Source: Streptomyces pseudovenezuelae
GTDB taxonomy: Bacteria; Actinomycetota; Actinomycetes; Streptomycetales; Streptomycetaceae
DNA length: 64,000 bases
NCBI RefSeq assembly: GCF_001513955.1
Contig: NZ_KQ948149.1
Location: forward strand, 815,690 to 879,689
Direction of reading: 5' to 3'
The translations under genes and the position numbers were made by a program. The stretch's first letter is position 1. Each line of letters opens with the position of its first letter. The notes under the pieces are model-generated. The model saw nothing but the letters and a program-made list of their open reading frames with translations, searched no databases and was not told where the DNA came from. Shown one piece after another: positions 34,495 to 42,912 of the stretch.

Positions 34495-35829
34495 ATGAGT
34501 CCCCCTGTCGCGCCCCCGGGCTGGAGCCGCTGGCTCGTCCCCCCGGCCGCTCTCTCGGTCCATCTCTCCATCGGACAGGCCTACGCCTGGTCCGTGTTCA
34601 AGCCGCCGCTGGAGTCGGCGCTCGGCCTCAGCGGCACACAGAGCGCCCTGCCCTTCCAGCTCGGCATCGTGATGCTCGGCCTGTCCGCCGCGTTCGGCGG
34701 CACGCTGGTGGAGCGCAACGGGCCGCGCTGGGCGATGACCGTGGCGCTGATCTGCTTCTCGTCCGGGTTCCTGCTGTCCGCGCTGGGGGCGGCCACCGAG
34801 CAGTACTGGCTGATCGTCCTCGGCTACGGCTTCGTCGGCGGCATAGGCCTCGGCATCGGCTACATCTCCCCGGTCTCCACCCTGATCAAGTGGTTCCCGG
34901 ACCGGCCCGGCATGGCCACCGGCATCGCCATCATGGGCTTCGGTGGCGGCGCGCTCATCGCCTCGCCCTGGTCGGCGCAGATGCTGGAGTCCTTCGGCTC
35001 CGACAGCTCCGGTATCGCGCTCGCGTTCCTCGTGCACGGGCTGTCGTACGCCGTCTTCATGCTCCTGGGCGTCCTGCTGGTGCGCGTGCCGCGCAGCGAG
35101 AAGCCGGTCGAGAGCGCGCCCAGCGCCTTCGACGGCCCCCAGGTCTCGGCGCGCAACGCCGTGCGCACGCCCCAGTTCTGGTGTCTGTGGATCGTGCTCT
35201 GCATGAACGTGACCGCGGGCATCGGCATCCTGGAGAAGGCCGCCCCCATGATCACCGACTTCTTCAAGGAGACCTCGACCCCGGTGTCGGTGTCGGCCGC
35301 GGCCGGCTTCGTCGCGCTGCTGTCGGCCGCCAACATGGCCGGCCGCATCGGCTGGTCGTCGACGTCCGACCTGATCGGACGGAAGAACATCTACCGCGTC
35401 TACCTCGGCGTGGGTGCGGTGATGTACGGGCTCATCGCCCTGTTCGGCGACTCCTCGAAGCCGCTGTTCATCCTGTGCGCGCTGGTGATCCTGTCCTTCT
35501 ACGGCGGCGGTTTCGCGACGATCCCCGCATATCTGAAGGACCTCTTCGGGGCCTACCAGGTCGGCGCCATCCACGGCCGGCTGCTCACCGCGTGGTCCAC
35601 GGCCGGTGTCCTCGGGCCGCTGATCGTCAACTGGATCGCCGACCGGCAGGAGGACGCCGGCAAGAGCGGTGCCGACCTCTACGGCCTCTCCTTCATGATC
35701 ATGATCGGGCTGCTGGCCGTCGGTTTCGTCGCCAACGAGCTGGTCCGCCCCGTCAGTGCCCGTCATCACATCCCCGCGCCGAGGGAGGCCGCCGATGTCA
35801 CAGCCCGACAGCAGTCAGAGTCCGCCTGA
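34495..35829 (+). CDS. OFA-family MFS transporter (oxalate/formate antiporter type)
   Basis: 444-residue, 12-helix major-facilitator protein. N-terminal WLVPPAALSVHLSIGQAYAWSVFK is typical of OFA members (quoted up to the helix 1 end in pieces: LSIGQAYAWSVF), followed by LGFGFVGGIGLGIGYISPV-like helix 4 (here GYGFVGGIGLGIGYIS), KWFPDRPGMATGIAIMGFG and the GRIGWSSTSDLIGRKNIYR loop. Exchange of oxalate for formate or uptake of a related anion is the expected role. The start ATG is at 34495. The 3' end overlaps a small one-helix protein gene, and the 5' region carries the GntR motif. No regulator-independent evidence fixes the substrate. Confidence 0.88.
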   Translation: MSPPVAPPGWSRWLVPPAALSVHLSIGQAYAWSVFKPPLESALGLSGTQSALPFQLGIVMLGLSAAFGGTLVERNGPRWAMTVALICFSSGFLLSALGAATEQYWLIVLGYGFVGGIGLGIGYISPVSTLIKWFPDRPGMATGIAIMGFGGGALIASPWSAQMLESFGSDSSGIALAFLVHGLSYAVFMLLGVLLVRVPRSEKPVESAPSAFDGPQVSARNAVRTPQFWCLWIVLCMNVTAGIGILEKAAPMITDFFKETSTPVSVSAAAGFVALLSAANMAGRIGWSSTSDLIGRKNIYRVYLGVGAVMYGLIALFGDSSKPLFILCALVILSFYGGGFATIPAYLKDLFGAYQVGAIHGRLLTAWSTAGVLGPLIVNWIADRQEDAGKSGADLYGLSFMIMIGLLAVGFVANELVRPVSARHHIPAPREAADVTARQQSESA

Positions 35830-35932
35830 CCGGCGCCCGCTCATCGCCCTGGCCTGGGTGTGGGTGGGCGCACCGCTGGCCTACGGGCTCTACGAGCTGG
35901 TGCAGAAGGCCACGCAGTTGTTCACCAAGTAA
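35795..35932 (+). CDS. MFS transporter small subunit, 45 residues, overlapping the OFA gene
   Basis: A 45-residue protein read in the +1 frame over the last 35 bp of the OFA gene and beyond; ATG 35795 has GAGGGAGG upstream. Sequence character: polar N-terminus with QPDSSQSPPDRR, one transmembrane helix (LIALAWVWVGAPLAYGLYEL) and a short charged tail ending KATQLFTK. Tiny partner proteins of this type are recurrently encoded behind OFA transporters in actinobacteria. Overlap implies coupled, near-stoichiometric synthesis and assembly in the membrane. The two other OFA genes in this window have no such partner. Confidence 0.82.
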   Translation: MSQPDSSQSPPDRRPLIALAWVWVGAPLAYGLYELVQKATQLFTK

Positions 35933-35948
35933 CCGTTCGACAGGTGTT

Positions 35949-35991
35949 CGGGCGTCCGAGGGGTGAGGGAAGCCGACAACTCGGGCGCCCG
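35949..35991 (+). terminator. Terminator after the OFA/small-subunit genes
   Basis: CGGGCGTCCGAG and CTCGGGCGCCCG pair over 12 bp with one wobble around a 19-base loop, followed by GTTTCCT, 17 bp beyond the small-subunit stop. Confidence 0.65.
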
Positions 35992-36004
35992 TTTCCTGTG
36001 GCCT

Positions 36005-36018
36005 TACGTGCCCACGTA
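36005..36018. promoter_or_regulatory. Palindrome TACGTG-CC-CACGTA upstream of KAS III
   Basis: A perfect 6-bp-arm dyad lies 61 bp upstream of the KAS III-like start, immediately after the previous terminator. It is a candidate operator. Confidence 0.4.
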
Positions 36019-36079
36019 CCCGTGAGTCACTGATCAGACTGGTGGATCCCGCTACCCAAGGCAACGAGGGGGACCCTCC

Positions 36080-37018
36080 ATGAACGGCTCGCGGATCGCC
36101 GCAGTCGGCCACTACCAGCCCGCCAAGGTGCTCACCAACGCGGATCTGGCGGACCTGGTCGACACCAGCGACGAGTGGATCAGGTCCCGGGTGGGCATCC
36201 GGACCCGCCACATCGCCGGCCCCGACGAGCCGGTCGACGAGCTCGCCTCGCACGCCGCCGCCAAGGCGCTGGCCGCGGCCGGGCTCACCCCCGCCGACAT
36301 CGACCTGGTCCTGGTCGCCACCTCGACCGCCGTCGACCGGTCGCCGAACATGGCCGCCCGGGTCGCGGCCCGGCTCGGCATCCCCTCGCCCGCGGCCATG
36401 GACGTCAACGTGGTGTGCGCCGGTTTCACCCACGCGCTGGCCACCGCCGACCACACCGTCCGGGCCGGTGCGGCGACCCGTGCGCTGGTGATCGGCGCCG
36501 ACAAGATGTCCGCGGTGACCGACTGGAGCGACCGCACCACCTGTGTGCTCGTCGGTGACGGGGCGGGCGCGGCGGTCGTCGAGGGGGCCGACGTGCCCGG
36601 TATCTCGCCCGTGCTGTGGGGATCGGTGCCCGAGATGGGGCACGCCGTACGGATCGAGGGCGAGCCGGCCCGGTTCGCGCAGGAGGGGCAGAGCGTCTAC
36701 CGGTGGGCGACCACGAAGCTTCCGGCGCTGGCCCGGCAGGCCTGCGAGCGCGCCGGGCTCACCCCCGAGGACCTCGCCGCGGTCGTGCTGCACCAGGCGA
36801 ACCTGCGGATCATCGAGCCGCTCGCGCAGAAGATCGGCGCGGTCAACGCCGTGGTGGCCCGTGACGTCACCGAGTCCGGGAACACGTCCGCGGCCAGCAT
36901 CCCCCTTGCGTTCTCCAAGCTGGTCGAACAGGGCGAGATCTCGACCGGGGACCCGGTGCTGCTGTTCGGGTTCGGCGGGAACCTGTCCTACGCGGGTCAG
37001 GTCGTGCGCTGTCCCTGA
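36080..37018 (+). CDS. Beta-ketoacyl-ACP synthase III (FabH-like)
   Basis: 312-residue thiolase-fold condensing enzyme. The catalytic triad is visible: Cys in DVNVVCAGFTHAL (about residue 113), His in VLHQANLRIIE and Asn in SGNTSAASIPLAF. The N-terminal WIRSRVGIRTRH block matches FabH. It would condense an acyl-CoA with malonyl-ACP, either for fatty-acid starter choice or a specialised product. The ATG follows GAGGGGG. No acyl carrier protein or malonyltransferase is nearby, so it is not the housekeeping fab cluster. The stop codon touches a set of three tandem palindromes. Confidence 0.92.
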   Translation: MNGSRIAAVGHYQPAKVLTNADLADLVDTSDEWIRSRVGIRTRHIAGPDEPVDELASHAAAKALAAAGLTPADIDLVLVATSTAVDRSPNMAARVAARLGIPSPAAMDVNVVCAGFTHALATADHTVRAGAATRALVIGADKMSAVTDWSDRTTCVLVGDGAGAAVVEGADVPGISPVLWGSVPEMGHAVRIEGEPARFAQEGQSVYRWATTKLPALARQACERAGLTPEDLAAVVLHQANLRIIEPLAQKIGAVNAVVARDVTESGNTSAASIPLAFSKLVEQGEISTGDPVLLFGFGGNLSYAGQVVRCP

Positions 37019-37070
37019 CATCCGGGATGTCATGAGGACATCCGGGATGTGACGAGGACATCCGGGATGT
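37018..37070. repeat. Three tandem ACATCCGGGATGT palindromes at 20-bp spacing
   Basis: Identical 13-bp palindromes lie at 37018-37030, 37038-37050 and 37058-37070, inside a 20-bp repeat unit differing only in the linker (CATGAGG, GACGAGG). The period equals about two helical turns, so bound proteins would sit on one face. They lie 110-160 bp upstream of the FCD-GntR gene; the first covers the KAS III stop. They are absent from the paralogous GntR locus. Confidence 0.8.
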
Positions 37071-37088
37071 GACGCGGTCGACGCACGG

Positions 37089-37128
37089 TTCTGTCTGGAC
37101 CCTGTGAGCCGTAGACTGTAGACAAAAG
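37089..37128 (+). promoter_or_regulatory. Promoter and autoregulatory operator of GntR paralog 1
   Basis: TTCTGT (37089-37094), 17 bp, then TAGACT (37112-37117) form a plausible promoter. The operator motif copy AGACTGTAGACAAAAG (37113-37128) overlaps the -10 box, so binding of the regulator should repress its own gene. Confidence 0.65.
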
Positions 37129-37179
37129 GCAAAGGGTCAGGGTGTCCGGGGGTGTCCGCCGCCGAGGAGGGGGACCGTG

Positions 37180-37857
37180 ATGTTGTCGACAGGTCTGCCG
37201 CAGGGAGCCGTACCGAAGCTGGAACGTCCCGGTCCGCTGCGTGACCGCGTGTACGAAGCGCTGCTCGAACTCATCACGACCCGTGCTCTCCAGCCGGGTC
37301 AGCATCTGGTGGAGAGTGAGCTGGCGGGTCATCTGGGGGTTTCGCGGCAGCCGGTGCGGGAGGCTCTGCAGCGGTTGAACACCGAGGGGTGGGTGGATCT
37401 GCGTCCGGCCCAGGGTGCGTTCGTGCACGAGCCGACCGATGAGGAGGCCGATCAACTCCTCACCGTGCGCACGCTGTTGGAGGCCGAGGCGGCCCGGCTC
37501 GCCGCGGCCGACGCGGGCAGCGCCGGAATCGCCGCCCTGGAAATGCTGTGCGCGGAGGGCGAGAAGGCCGTCGACGCAGACGACGTGGACGCCGCGGTCG
37601 CCCTGAACGCCCGCTTCCACGCGAAGATCATGGAGTTGGCGGGCAACGCGGTCCTCGCCGAGCTGGCGGGGCAGGTGGACCGCCGGGTGCGCTGGTACTA
37701 CACGCCGGTCGCCCGGCAGCGCGGCCATCAGTCCTGGATCGAGCACCGGGCCCTGATCGCGGCGATCGCCGACCGCGACCAGCGACGCGCCACCGAGCTC
37801 ATGCGGGAGCACACCGAGCACACCCGCACGTCCTACCACGCACGGCAGCGCTCCTAG
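37180..37857 (+). CDS. FCD-type GntR regulator, paralog 1
   Basis: 225 residues. GntR winged HTH (about 15-80: LRDRVYEALLELITTRALQPG, in parts; ESELAGHLGVSRQPVREALQ) and FCD effector domain (about 90-215) with the metal/ligand residues typical of the family in LNARFHAKIMELAGN and ARQRGHQSWIEHRALIAAI. The ATG at 37180 is chosen over the GTG at 37177 because paralog 2 then has exactly equal length; GAGGAGG precedes it. The two proteins are nearly identical through the DNA-binding half, so both should bind the same motif. Its stop codon abuts the left end of a MITE-like element. Confidence 0.92.
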   Translation: MLSTGLPQGAVPKLERPGPLRDRVYEALLELITTRALQPGQHLVESELAGHLGVSRQPVREALQRLNTEGWVDLRPAQGAFVHEPTDEEADQLLTVRTLLEAEAARLAAADAGSAGIAALEMLCAEGEKAVDADDVDAAVALNARFHAKIMELAGNAVLAELAGQVDRRVRWYYTPVARQRGHQSWIEHRALIAAIADRDQRRATELMREHTEHTRTSYHARQRS

Positions 37858-38040
37858 GGCCTGTCGTTTGGATCAGCCCGGCGTCGCGGGGTCTGGCACG
37901 CCCATCTGCGGCGTTGTCGTCGGTCGCCGACGCTCCGCGTCGACTCCCTCCTCCGCCTTGCAGCTGCACGCACCAGACCCCGCTCACGTCGGCAGAAAAG
38001 CACCGCACCTCACGGCCGCCCTGATCCAGACGACAGGCCC
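37857..38040. mobile_element. 184-bp MITE-like element with 20-bp terminal inverted repeats
   Basis: The ends are GGGCCTGTCGTTTGGATCAG (37857-37876) and CTGATCCAGACGACAGGCCC (38021-38040), inverted with one mismatch. Internal CGGGGTCTGG and CCAGACCCCG extend the dyad. There is no coding content. The first base of the left repeat is the third base of the GntR TAG stop. No clear target duplication is seen. The form fits a transposon-derived non-autonomous repeat. Confidence 0.72.
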
Positions 38041-38048
38041 TGGTCACC

Positions 38049-38882
38049 TCACCGGAAGGCCTCCGCGTGCTCCCGCGCCCACCGGGCGAAGGTGCGCGGC
38101 GGACGTCCCGTGACCTGCTCCACCGTGGGCAGCACCACCGACTCGTCCAGGGTGCCGTCCACGAAGAAGCCGAAGAAGGCGTCGACATACGGCTTCGGCA
38201 TGCCCGCCGCCTCCATCTCGGCGCGTGCCTCCTCGTGCCCCAGCCCCACCGCGTGCAGGTCCCGGCCCAGCGCCTCGCCGAGCATCCGGACCCGGTCGGC
38301 GGGCAACAGCGCCTCGGGACCGGTGACTTCGAGCACGCGGTCCGCGAACTCGTCGGACAGCAGGGCGCGCCGGGCGACCTGGGCGATGTCGTAGGGGTCG
38401 ATGTCGGTGGTCCGCGCGTCCGGGAACGGCACCCGGACGGTGTCGCCCTCGCGGATCTGGTCCGCGAGCCGCAACGCGTTGGTCATGAAGCTCGTCGGAC
38501 GGACGAAGGTCCAGCCGAGACCCGACTCCCGCACCGCGTCCTCCGCGGCGAGCAGATAGCCGGCGACCGCGTTGTCCCGGTCGCCCGTGCCCGCCGACAG
38601 GCCGGAGAGCAGGACCACGCGACGGACCCCCGCGTCCCGCGCGTCGGCCAGGATCCGCCGCTGCCCTTCGTAGCCGGGCATCAGGAACAGTCCTCGTACG
38701 CCGTCCAGCGCGTCCCGCACGGTCTCGGGCCGGTTCAGATCCCCCGCCACGGCCGCCACGCCCGCCGGTAAGCCCTCGCTTCGGCCGGAACGGCTGACCG
38801 CCCGCACCCGTTCGCCGGACTCCGCCAGCGCCCGCACGAGTTCGGCCCCCACGTTCCCCGTCGCACCCGTCACCAGAAACAT
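38049..38882 (-). CDS. NmrA-like NAD(P)-binding protein (atypical SDR)
   Basis: 277 residues from ATG 38882, behind GGGAGGGG. Starts with FLVTGATGNVGAELVRALAE, the GxxGxxG cofactor loop of extended/atypical SDRs, followed by VRAVSRSGRSEG and GDLNRPETVRDALDGV, which are typical of NmrA/QOR2-type members. There is no Y-x3-K. The C-terminal half has RPTSFMTNALRLADQIREG. Roles in this family range from redox sensing to azo/quinone reduction. It is a single gene, convergent with the MITE and GntR end. Confidence 0.85.
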   Translation of the reverse strand: MFLVTGATGNVGAELVRALAESGERVRAVSRSGRSEGLPAGVAAVAGDLNRPETVRDALDGVRGLFLMPGYEGQRRILADARDAGVRRVVLLSGLSAGTGDRDNAVAGYLLAAEDAVRESGLGWTFVRPTSFMTNALRLADQIREGDTVRVPFPDARTTDIDPYDIAQVARRALLSDEFADRVLEVTGPEALLPADRVRMLGEALGRDLHAVGLGHEEARAEMEAAGMPKPYVDAFFGFFVDGTLDESVVLPTVEQVTGRPPRTFARWAREHAEAFR

Positions 38883-39070
38883 GTGCTCCCCTCCCTGGGC
38901 CCATCCTGCGGGCAGGGGCGCCGGGGCACCAGGGTGCGGCAAGCCTTTGTCCTGTGAGTGGAGAAAGTGGGCATCAATCTCTGCACAGCTTCTTCCCAGG
39001 TTCGGCAGCCGCTGCTACGTTCCCCTCGAAAGCCCGGCAACTGGTGGCCGAATGAGGCGGGGAGGGGTTC

Positions 39071-40261
39071 GTGAGACGCATGACGGCACGACCCGCGAAC
39101 GCGCATCAGGCCAGGCTGCTCAAGCTGTTGCGTGACGGAGGGGCCAACTCCCGTGCGCAACTGGGCGATCAGGTCGACCTGTCACGGTCCAAGCTGGCCG
39201 TGGAGGTGGACCGGCTGCTGGAGACGGGCCTGATCGTGGCCGACGGACTCGCCGCCTCCCGCGGCGGGCGCCGCTCCCACAACATCCGGCTCGCCCCCAA
39301 TCTGCGTTTCCTCGGCGTGGACATCGGCGCTACCTCGGTCGACGTCGCCGTCACCAACGCCGAACTGGAGATCCTGGGACATCTCAACCAGCCCATGGAC
39401 GTCCGCGAGGGCCCGGTCGCGGTCTTCGAGCAAGTCCTGTCCATGGCCGCGAAGTTGAGGGCCTCCGGGCTCGCGGAGGGGTTCGACGGCGCCGGCATCG
39501 GCGTCCCGGGGCCGGTCCGCTTCCCCGAGGGCGTACCGGTGGCTCCACCGATCATGCCGGGCTGGGACGGCTTCCCCGTGCGGGAGGCGCTCAGCCAGGA
39601 ACTCGGCTGCCCCGTCATGGTCGACAACGACGTGAACCTGATGGCGATGGGGGAGATGCACGCGGGCGTCGCACGCTCCGTGGGCGACTTCCTCTGCGTC
39701 AAGATCGGCACCGGCATCGGCTGCGGCATCGTCGCCGGCGGTGAGGTGCACCGCGGGGTGACGGGCAGTGCTGGCGACATCGGGCACATCCAGGCCGTGC
39801 CCGACGGCCGCCCGTGCGCCTGTGGCAACCGGGGCTGCCTGGAAGCCCACTTCAGCGGGGCGGCCCTCGCCCGGGACGCCGTGGAGGCGGTCGAGCAGGG
39901 GCGCTCCGAGGAACTCGCCGCACGACGCACGGCGAACGGCGGTCTGACCGCGGCCGACGTCGCCGCCGCCGCTGCCGCCGGCGACCCCACCGCCCTCGAC
40001 CTGATCCGTGAGGGCGGCAACCGGACCGGCCAGGTCATCGCCGGCCTGGTCTCCTTCTTCAACCCGGGCCTGGTGGTGATCGGCGGCGGGGTGACCGGCC
40101 TCGGCCACACCCTGCTCGCCGCGATCCGCACCCAGGTCTACCGCCAGTCACTGCCGCTGGCGACCGGCAACCTGCCCATCGTGCTGGGGGAGTTGGGCCC
40201 CACCGCCGGAGTCATCGGCGCGGCCCGCCTCATCAGCGACCACCTGTTCTCACCCGCCTGA
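39071..40261 (+). CDS. ROK-family transcriptional regulator of the sugar operon
   Basis: 396 residues from GTG 39071 behind GGAGGGG. N-terminal winged HTH (about 12-70: LLKLLRDGGANSRAQLGDQV then DLSRSKLAVEVDRLLE), then a ROK sugar-kinase-like domain with GVDIGATSVDVAVT, MVDNDVNLMAMGE, KIGTGIGCGIV and the zinc site CACGNRGCLEAH. Such XylR/NagC-type regulators bind a sugar or sugar phosphate. It directly precedes the ABC importer operon (97-bp gap), which is its likely target; the ligand probably is the imported sugar or its keto derivative. Confidence 0.92.
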   Translation: MRRMTARPANAHQARLLKLLRDGGANSRAQLGDQVDLSRSKLAVEVDRLLETGLIVADGLAASRGGRRSHNIRLAPNLRFLGVDIGATSVDVAVTNAELEILGHLNQPMDVREGPVAVFEQVLSMAAKLRASGLAEGFDGAGIGVPGPVRFPEGVPVAPPIMPGWDGFPVREALSQELGCPVMVDNDVNLMAMGEMHAGVARSVGDFLCVKIGTGIGCGIVAGGEVHRGVTGSAGDIGHIQAVPDGRPCACGNRGCLEAHFSGAALARDAVEAVEQGRSEELAARRTANGGLTAADVAAAAAAGDPTALDLIREGGNRTGQVIAGLVSFFNPGLVVIGGGVTGLGHTLLAAIRTQVYRQSLPLATGNLPIVLGELGPTAGVIGAARLISDHLFSPA

Positions 40262-40358
40262 GCATCGAAACCGTCAGGCGTCCCAGTACGGCGCCCTGCT
40301 TCGCCCTGCCCTTTCGCCCTGCCCTGAATCCGGCCCGCACGCCCGCCAAGGGGACCTC

Positions 40359-41879
40359 ATGGCACCAGAACCACCGCTGCTCAGCATGTCCGGCATCACC
40401 AAGTCGTTCCCCGGAGTCCGGGCCCTCGACGGCGTCGACCTCGACGTCCAGGCCGGCGAAGTGCACTGTCTGCTCGGCCAGAACGGGGCCGGCAAGTCCA
40501 CCCTCATCAAGGTGCTGGCCGGCGCCCACCAACCCGACACCGGCCGCCTGCGCTGGCGCGGCGAGGAGGTCGCCCTGCGCTCTCCGATCGCCGCCATGCG
40601 CCTCGGCATCGCCACCATCTACCAGGAACTCGACCTGGTGGAGCACCTGTCCGTGGCGGAGAACGTCCACCTCGGCCATGAACCGACCACGGCGGGGTTC
40701 GTCGTACGGGGCAAGGCGGCCCGTCAGTCGACCGCCGCGCTGCTGCGACGGCTCGGGCACCCGGAGATCGATCCGGCCCGGCTGGTCGGGGAGTTGCCCG
40801 CGGCGCAGCAGCAGATCGTGTCCATGGCGCGGGCCCTCTCCCACGACGTACGGCTCATCGTGATGGACGAGCCGTCCGCCGCCCTCGACCCGGACGAGGT
40901 CGACAACCTCTTCCGGATCGTCGGCGACCTCACCGCCGAGGGGGTCGCCGTGGTCTACATCTCCCACCGCCTGGAGGAGATCCGGCGGATCGGCGACCGG
41001 GTGACGGTCCTCAAGGACGGCCGGGCCGTCGCGGTCGGGCTGCCCGCCAAGTCGACGCCGACGCGCGAGGTCGTGGCGCTGATGACGGGCCGGAACGTCG
41101 AGTACGTCTTCCCGGAGCGGCCGACGGCTCCCGCCCAACAGGACACGCCGCTGCTGGAGGTCCAAGGGCTGGCCCGGCAGGGCGAGTTCGAGCCCCTCGA
41201 CCTGGTCGTCCACCCCGGGGAGATCGTCGGCCTCGCCGGGCTCGTCGGCTCGGGGCGCTCCGAGATCCTGGAGACGGTCTACGGCGCCCGCAAACCCACC
41301 TCCGGTCAAGTGGTCGTGGACGGCAAGGCGTTGAAACCCGGCAGTGTCCGAGCGGCCGTACGCGCCGGGATCGGACTGGCCCCCGAGGAGCGCAAGGCGC
41401 AGGCCCTGCTGATGCTGGAATCGGTCACCCGCAATGTGTCCGTCTCCTCCATGTCCCGCTTCTCCAGGGCCGGTTGGATCGACCGGCGGGCCGAACTCGG
41501 CGCGGCCCGGGCGGCGACCCGCGAGCTCTCCCTGCGGCCCGACAACCCCTCCGTGCCGATCCGCACCCTGTCCGGCGGCAACCAGCAAAAGGCCGTCCTG
41601 GCCCGCTGGCTGCTGCGCGGCTGCCGCATCCTGCTGCTCGACGAACCCACCCGGGGCGTCGACGTCGGGGCCCGCGCCGAGCTCTACGCGGTCGTCCGGC
41701 GGCTCGCCGACGAAGGGCTGGGCGTGCTGCTGGTCTCCAGTGAGGTCCCCGAGGTGCTCGGCCTCGCCGACCGTGTCCTGGTGCTCCGCGAGGGGCGTGT
41801 CGTCCACCGGGCACCCGCCCGTGAGCTCGACGAACACCGTGTACTCGACCTCGTCATGGAAGGAAGCCCGGCGTCATGA
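40359..41879 (+). CDS. Sugar ABC transporter ATPase (RbsA/MglA type)
   Basis: 506-residue double ABC cassette for a CUT2-family importer. First cassette: Walker A GQNGAGKSTLIKVL (about 41-54), signature AQQQIVSMARAL, Walker B LIVMDEPSAAL. Second cassette: degenerate GLVGSGRSEILE, signature LSGGNQQKAVLARWL, Walker B ILLLDEPTRGVD. The degenerate second Walker A is normal for CUT2 ATPases. The stop overlaps the permease start by 4 bp. CUT2 systems carry mono-sugars or polyols such as ribose, galactose or inositol. Confidence 0.94.
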   Translation: MAPEPPLLSMSGITKSFPGVRALDGVDLDVQAGEVHCLLGQNGAGKSTLIKVLAGAHQPDTGRLRWRGEEVALRSPIAAMRLGIATIYQELDLVEHLSVAENVHLGHEPTTAGFVVRGKAARQSTAALLRRLGHPEIDPARLVGELPAAQQQIVSMARALSHDVRLIVMDEPSAALDPDEVDNLFRIVGDLTAEGVAVVYISHRLEEIRRIGDRVTVLKDGRAVAVGLPAKSTPTREVVALMTGRNVEYVFPERPTAPAQQDTPLLEVQGLARQGEFEPLDLVVHPGEIVGLAGLVGSGRSEILETVYGARKPTSGQVVVDGKALKPGSVRAAVRAGIGLAPEERKAQALLMLESVTRNVSVSSMSRFSRAGWIDRRAELGAARAATRELSLRPDNPSVPIRTLSGGNQQKAVLARWLLRGCRILLLDEPTRGVDVGARAELYAVVRRLADEGLGVLLVSSEVPEVLGLADRVLVLREGRVVHRAPARELDEHRVLDLVMEGSPAS

Positions 41880-42895
41880 CGCAGCATGTGTCCCCGCCCA
41901 GGGGAAGCGCCGACAAAGTGCCTTCGGTGAGCGAATCGCCCGCCTGGCGAGGGGTGTTCGCCCACGCCGACGTCCGTACCCTCTCCCTCCTCGGCGTGCT
42001 CGCCGTACTGGTCCTGATCGGCGGGATCACCAAGCCCGACGAGTTCCTCGACACCCGCAACCTCCAACTCGTCCTCACCCAGGCCTCGGTGATCGGTGTC
42101 GTCACCGTCGGCATGACCTTCGTCATCACCTCCGGCGGCATCGACCTCTCGGTGGGCGCGATCGTCGCCCTCGCCTCGGTGTGGGCCACCACCGTCGCCA
42201 CCCAGGAGTACGGCTTCGCGGGCATCCTCTTCACCGCGGTGATCGTCGGCGTCGGCTGCGGCCTGGTCAACGGGCTGCTCATCGCGTACGGCGCCATGGT
42301 CCCCTTCATCGCCACGCTCGCCATGCTCGCCTCGGCCCGCGGCCTCGCCCTGCAGATCACCGACGGCAGCACACAGGTCGTCACGGTCAACAGCGTGCTG
42401 GACCTCGGCGAGCGCGACGCCTATGTGCTCGGCATCCCTCCGCTGGTCCTGGTCTTCGCGGTCGTGACGATCATCGGCTGGCTCGTGCTGAACCGCACCA
42501 CCTTCGGCCGGCGCACGGTCGCCGTCGGCGGCAACGCCGAGGCCGCCCGGCTCGCCGGCATCGACGTCCGCCGCCAGCGCCTCTACCTCTACCTGCTGTC
42601 CGGACTGTGCTGCGGCATCGCCGCCTTCCTGCTGATCATCCTGTCCGGCTCCGGCCAGAACACCAACGGCAACCTCTACGAGCTCGACGCCATCGCCGCC
42701 GCGATCATCGGCGGAACCCTGCTCAGCGGGGGGCGCGGCACCATCACCGGCTCCGTGCTCGGCGTCCTGATCTTCACCACGATCACCAACATCTTCGCCC
42801 TGAACAACCTGCAGAGCGACGTCCAGCAGATCGCCAAGGGCGCGATCATCGTCGCCGCCGTGCTGGTCCAGCGCCGTACCGCAAGCACGACCTGA
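41876..42895 (+). CDS. Sugar ABC transporter permease (RbsC type)
   Basis: 339-residue inner-membrane permease of the CUT2 family with about nine helices. The VGMTFVITSGGIDLSVGAIV block is the permease signature region, followed by NGLLIAYGAMVPFIATLAML and GGTLLSGGRGTITGSVLGV near the end. The ATG at 41876 overlaps the ATPase stop. It partners the ATPase and the lipoprotein binding protein on either side. Confidence 0.94.
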   Translation: MTQHVSPPRGSADKVPSVSESPAWRGVFAHADVRTLSLLGVLAVLVLIGGITKPDEFLDTRNLQLVLTQASVIGVVTVGMTFVITSGGIDLSVGAIVALASVWATTVATQEYGFAGILFTAVIVGVGCGLVNGLLIAYGAMVPFIATLAMLASARGLALQITDGSTQVVTVNSVLDLGERDAYVLGIPPLVLVFAVVTIIGWLVLNRTTFGRRTVAVGGNAEAARLAGIDVRRQRLYLYLLSGLCCGIAAFLLIILSGSGQNTNGNLYELDAIAAAIIGGTLLSGGRGTITGSVLGVLIFTTITNIFALNNLQSDVQQIAKGAIIVAAVLVQRRTASTT

Positions 42896-42912
42896 GGAAA
42901 GGGTTCACCGCC

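Noticed and set aside
37018..37070. Three-unit CRISPR array
   Set aside because: The repeats are 13 bp with 7-bp linkers that are nearly identical; spacers of normal length and cas genes are missing.
37857..38040. Complete insertion sequence
   Set aside because: No transposase-coding frame fits in 184 bp; only the ends and dyads are present, so it is called MITE-like.
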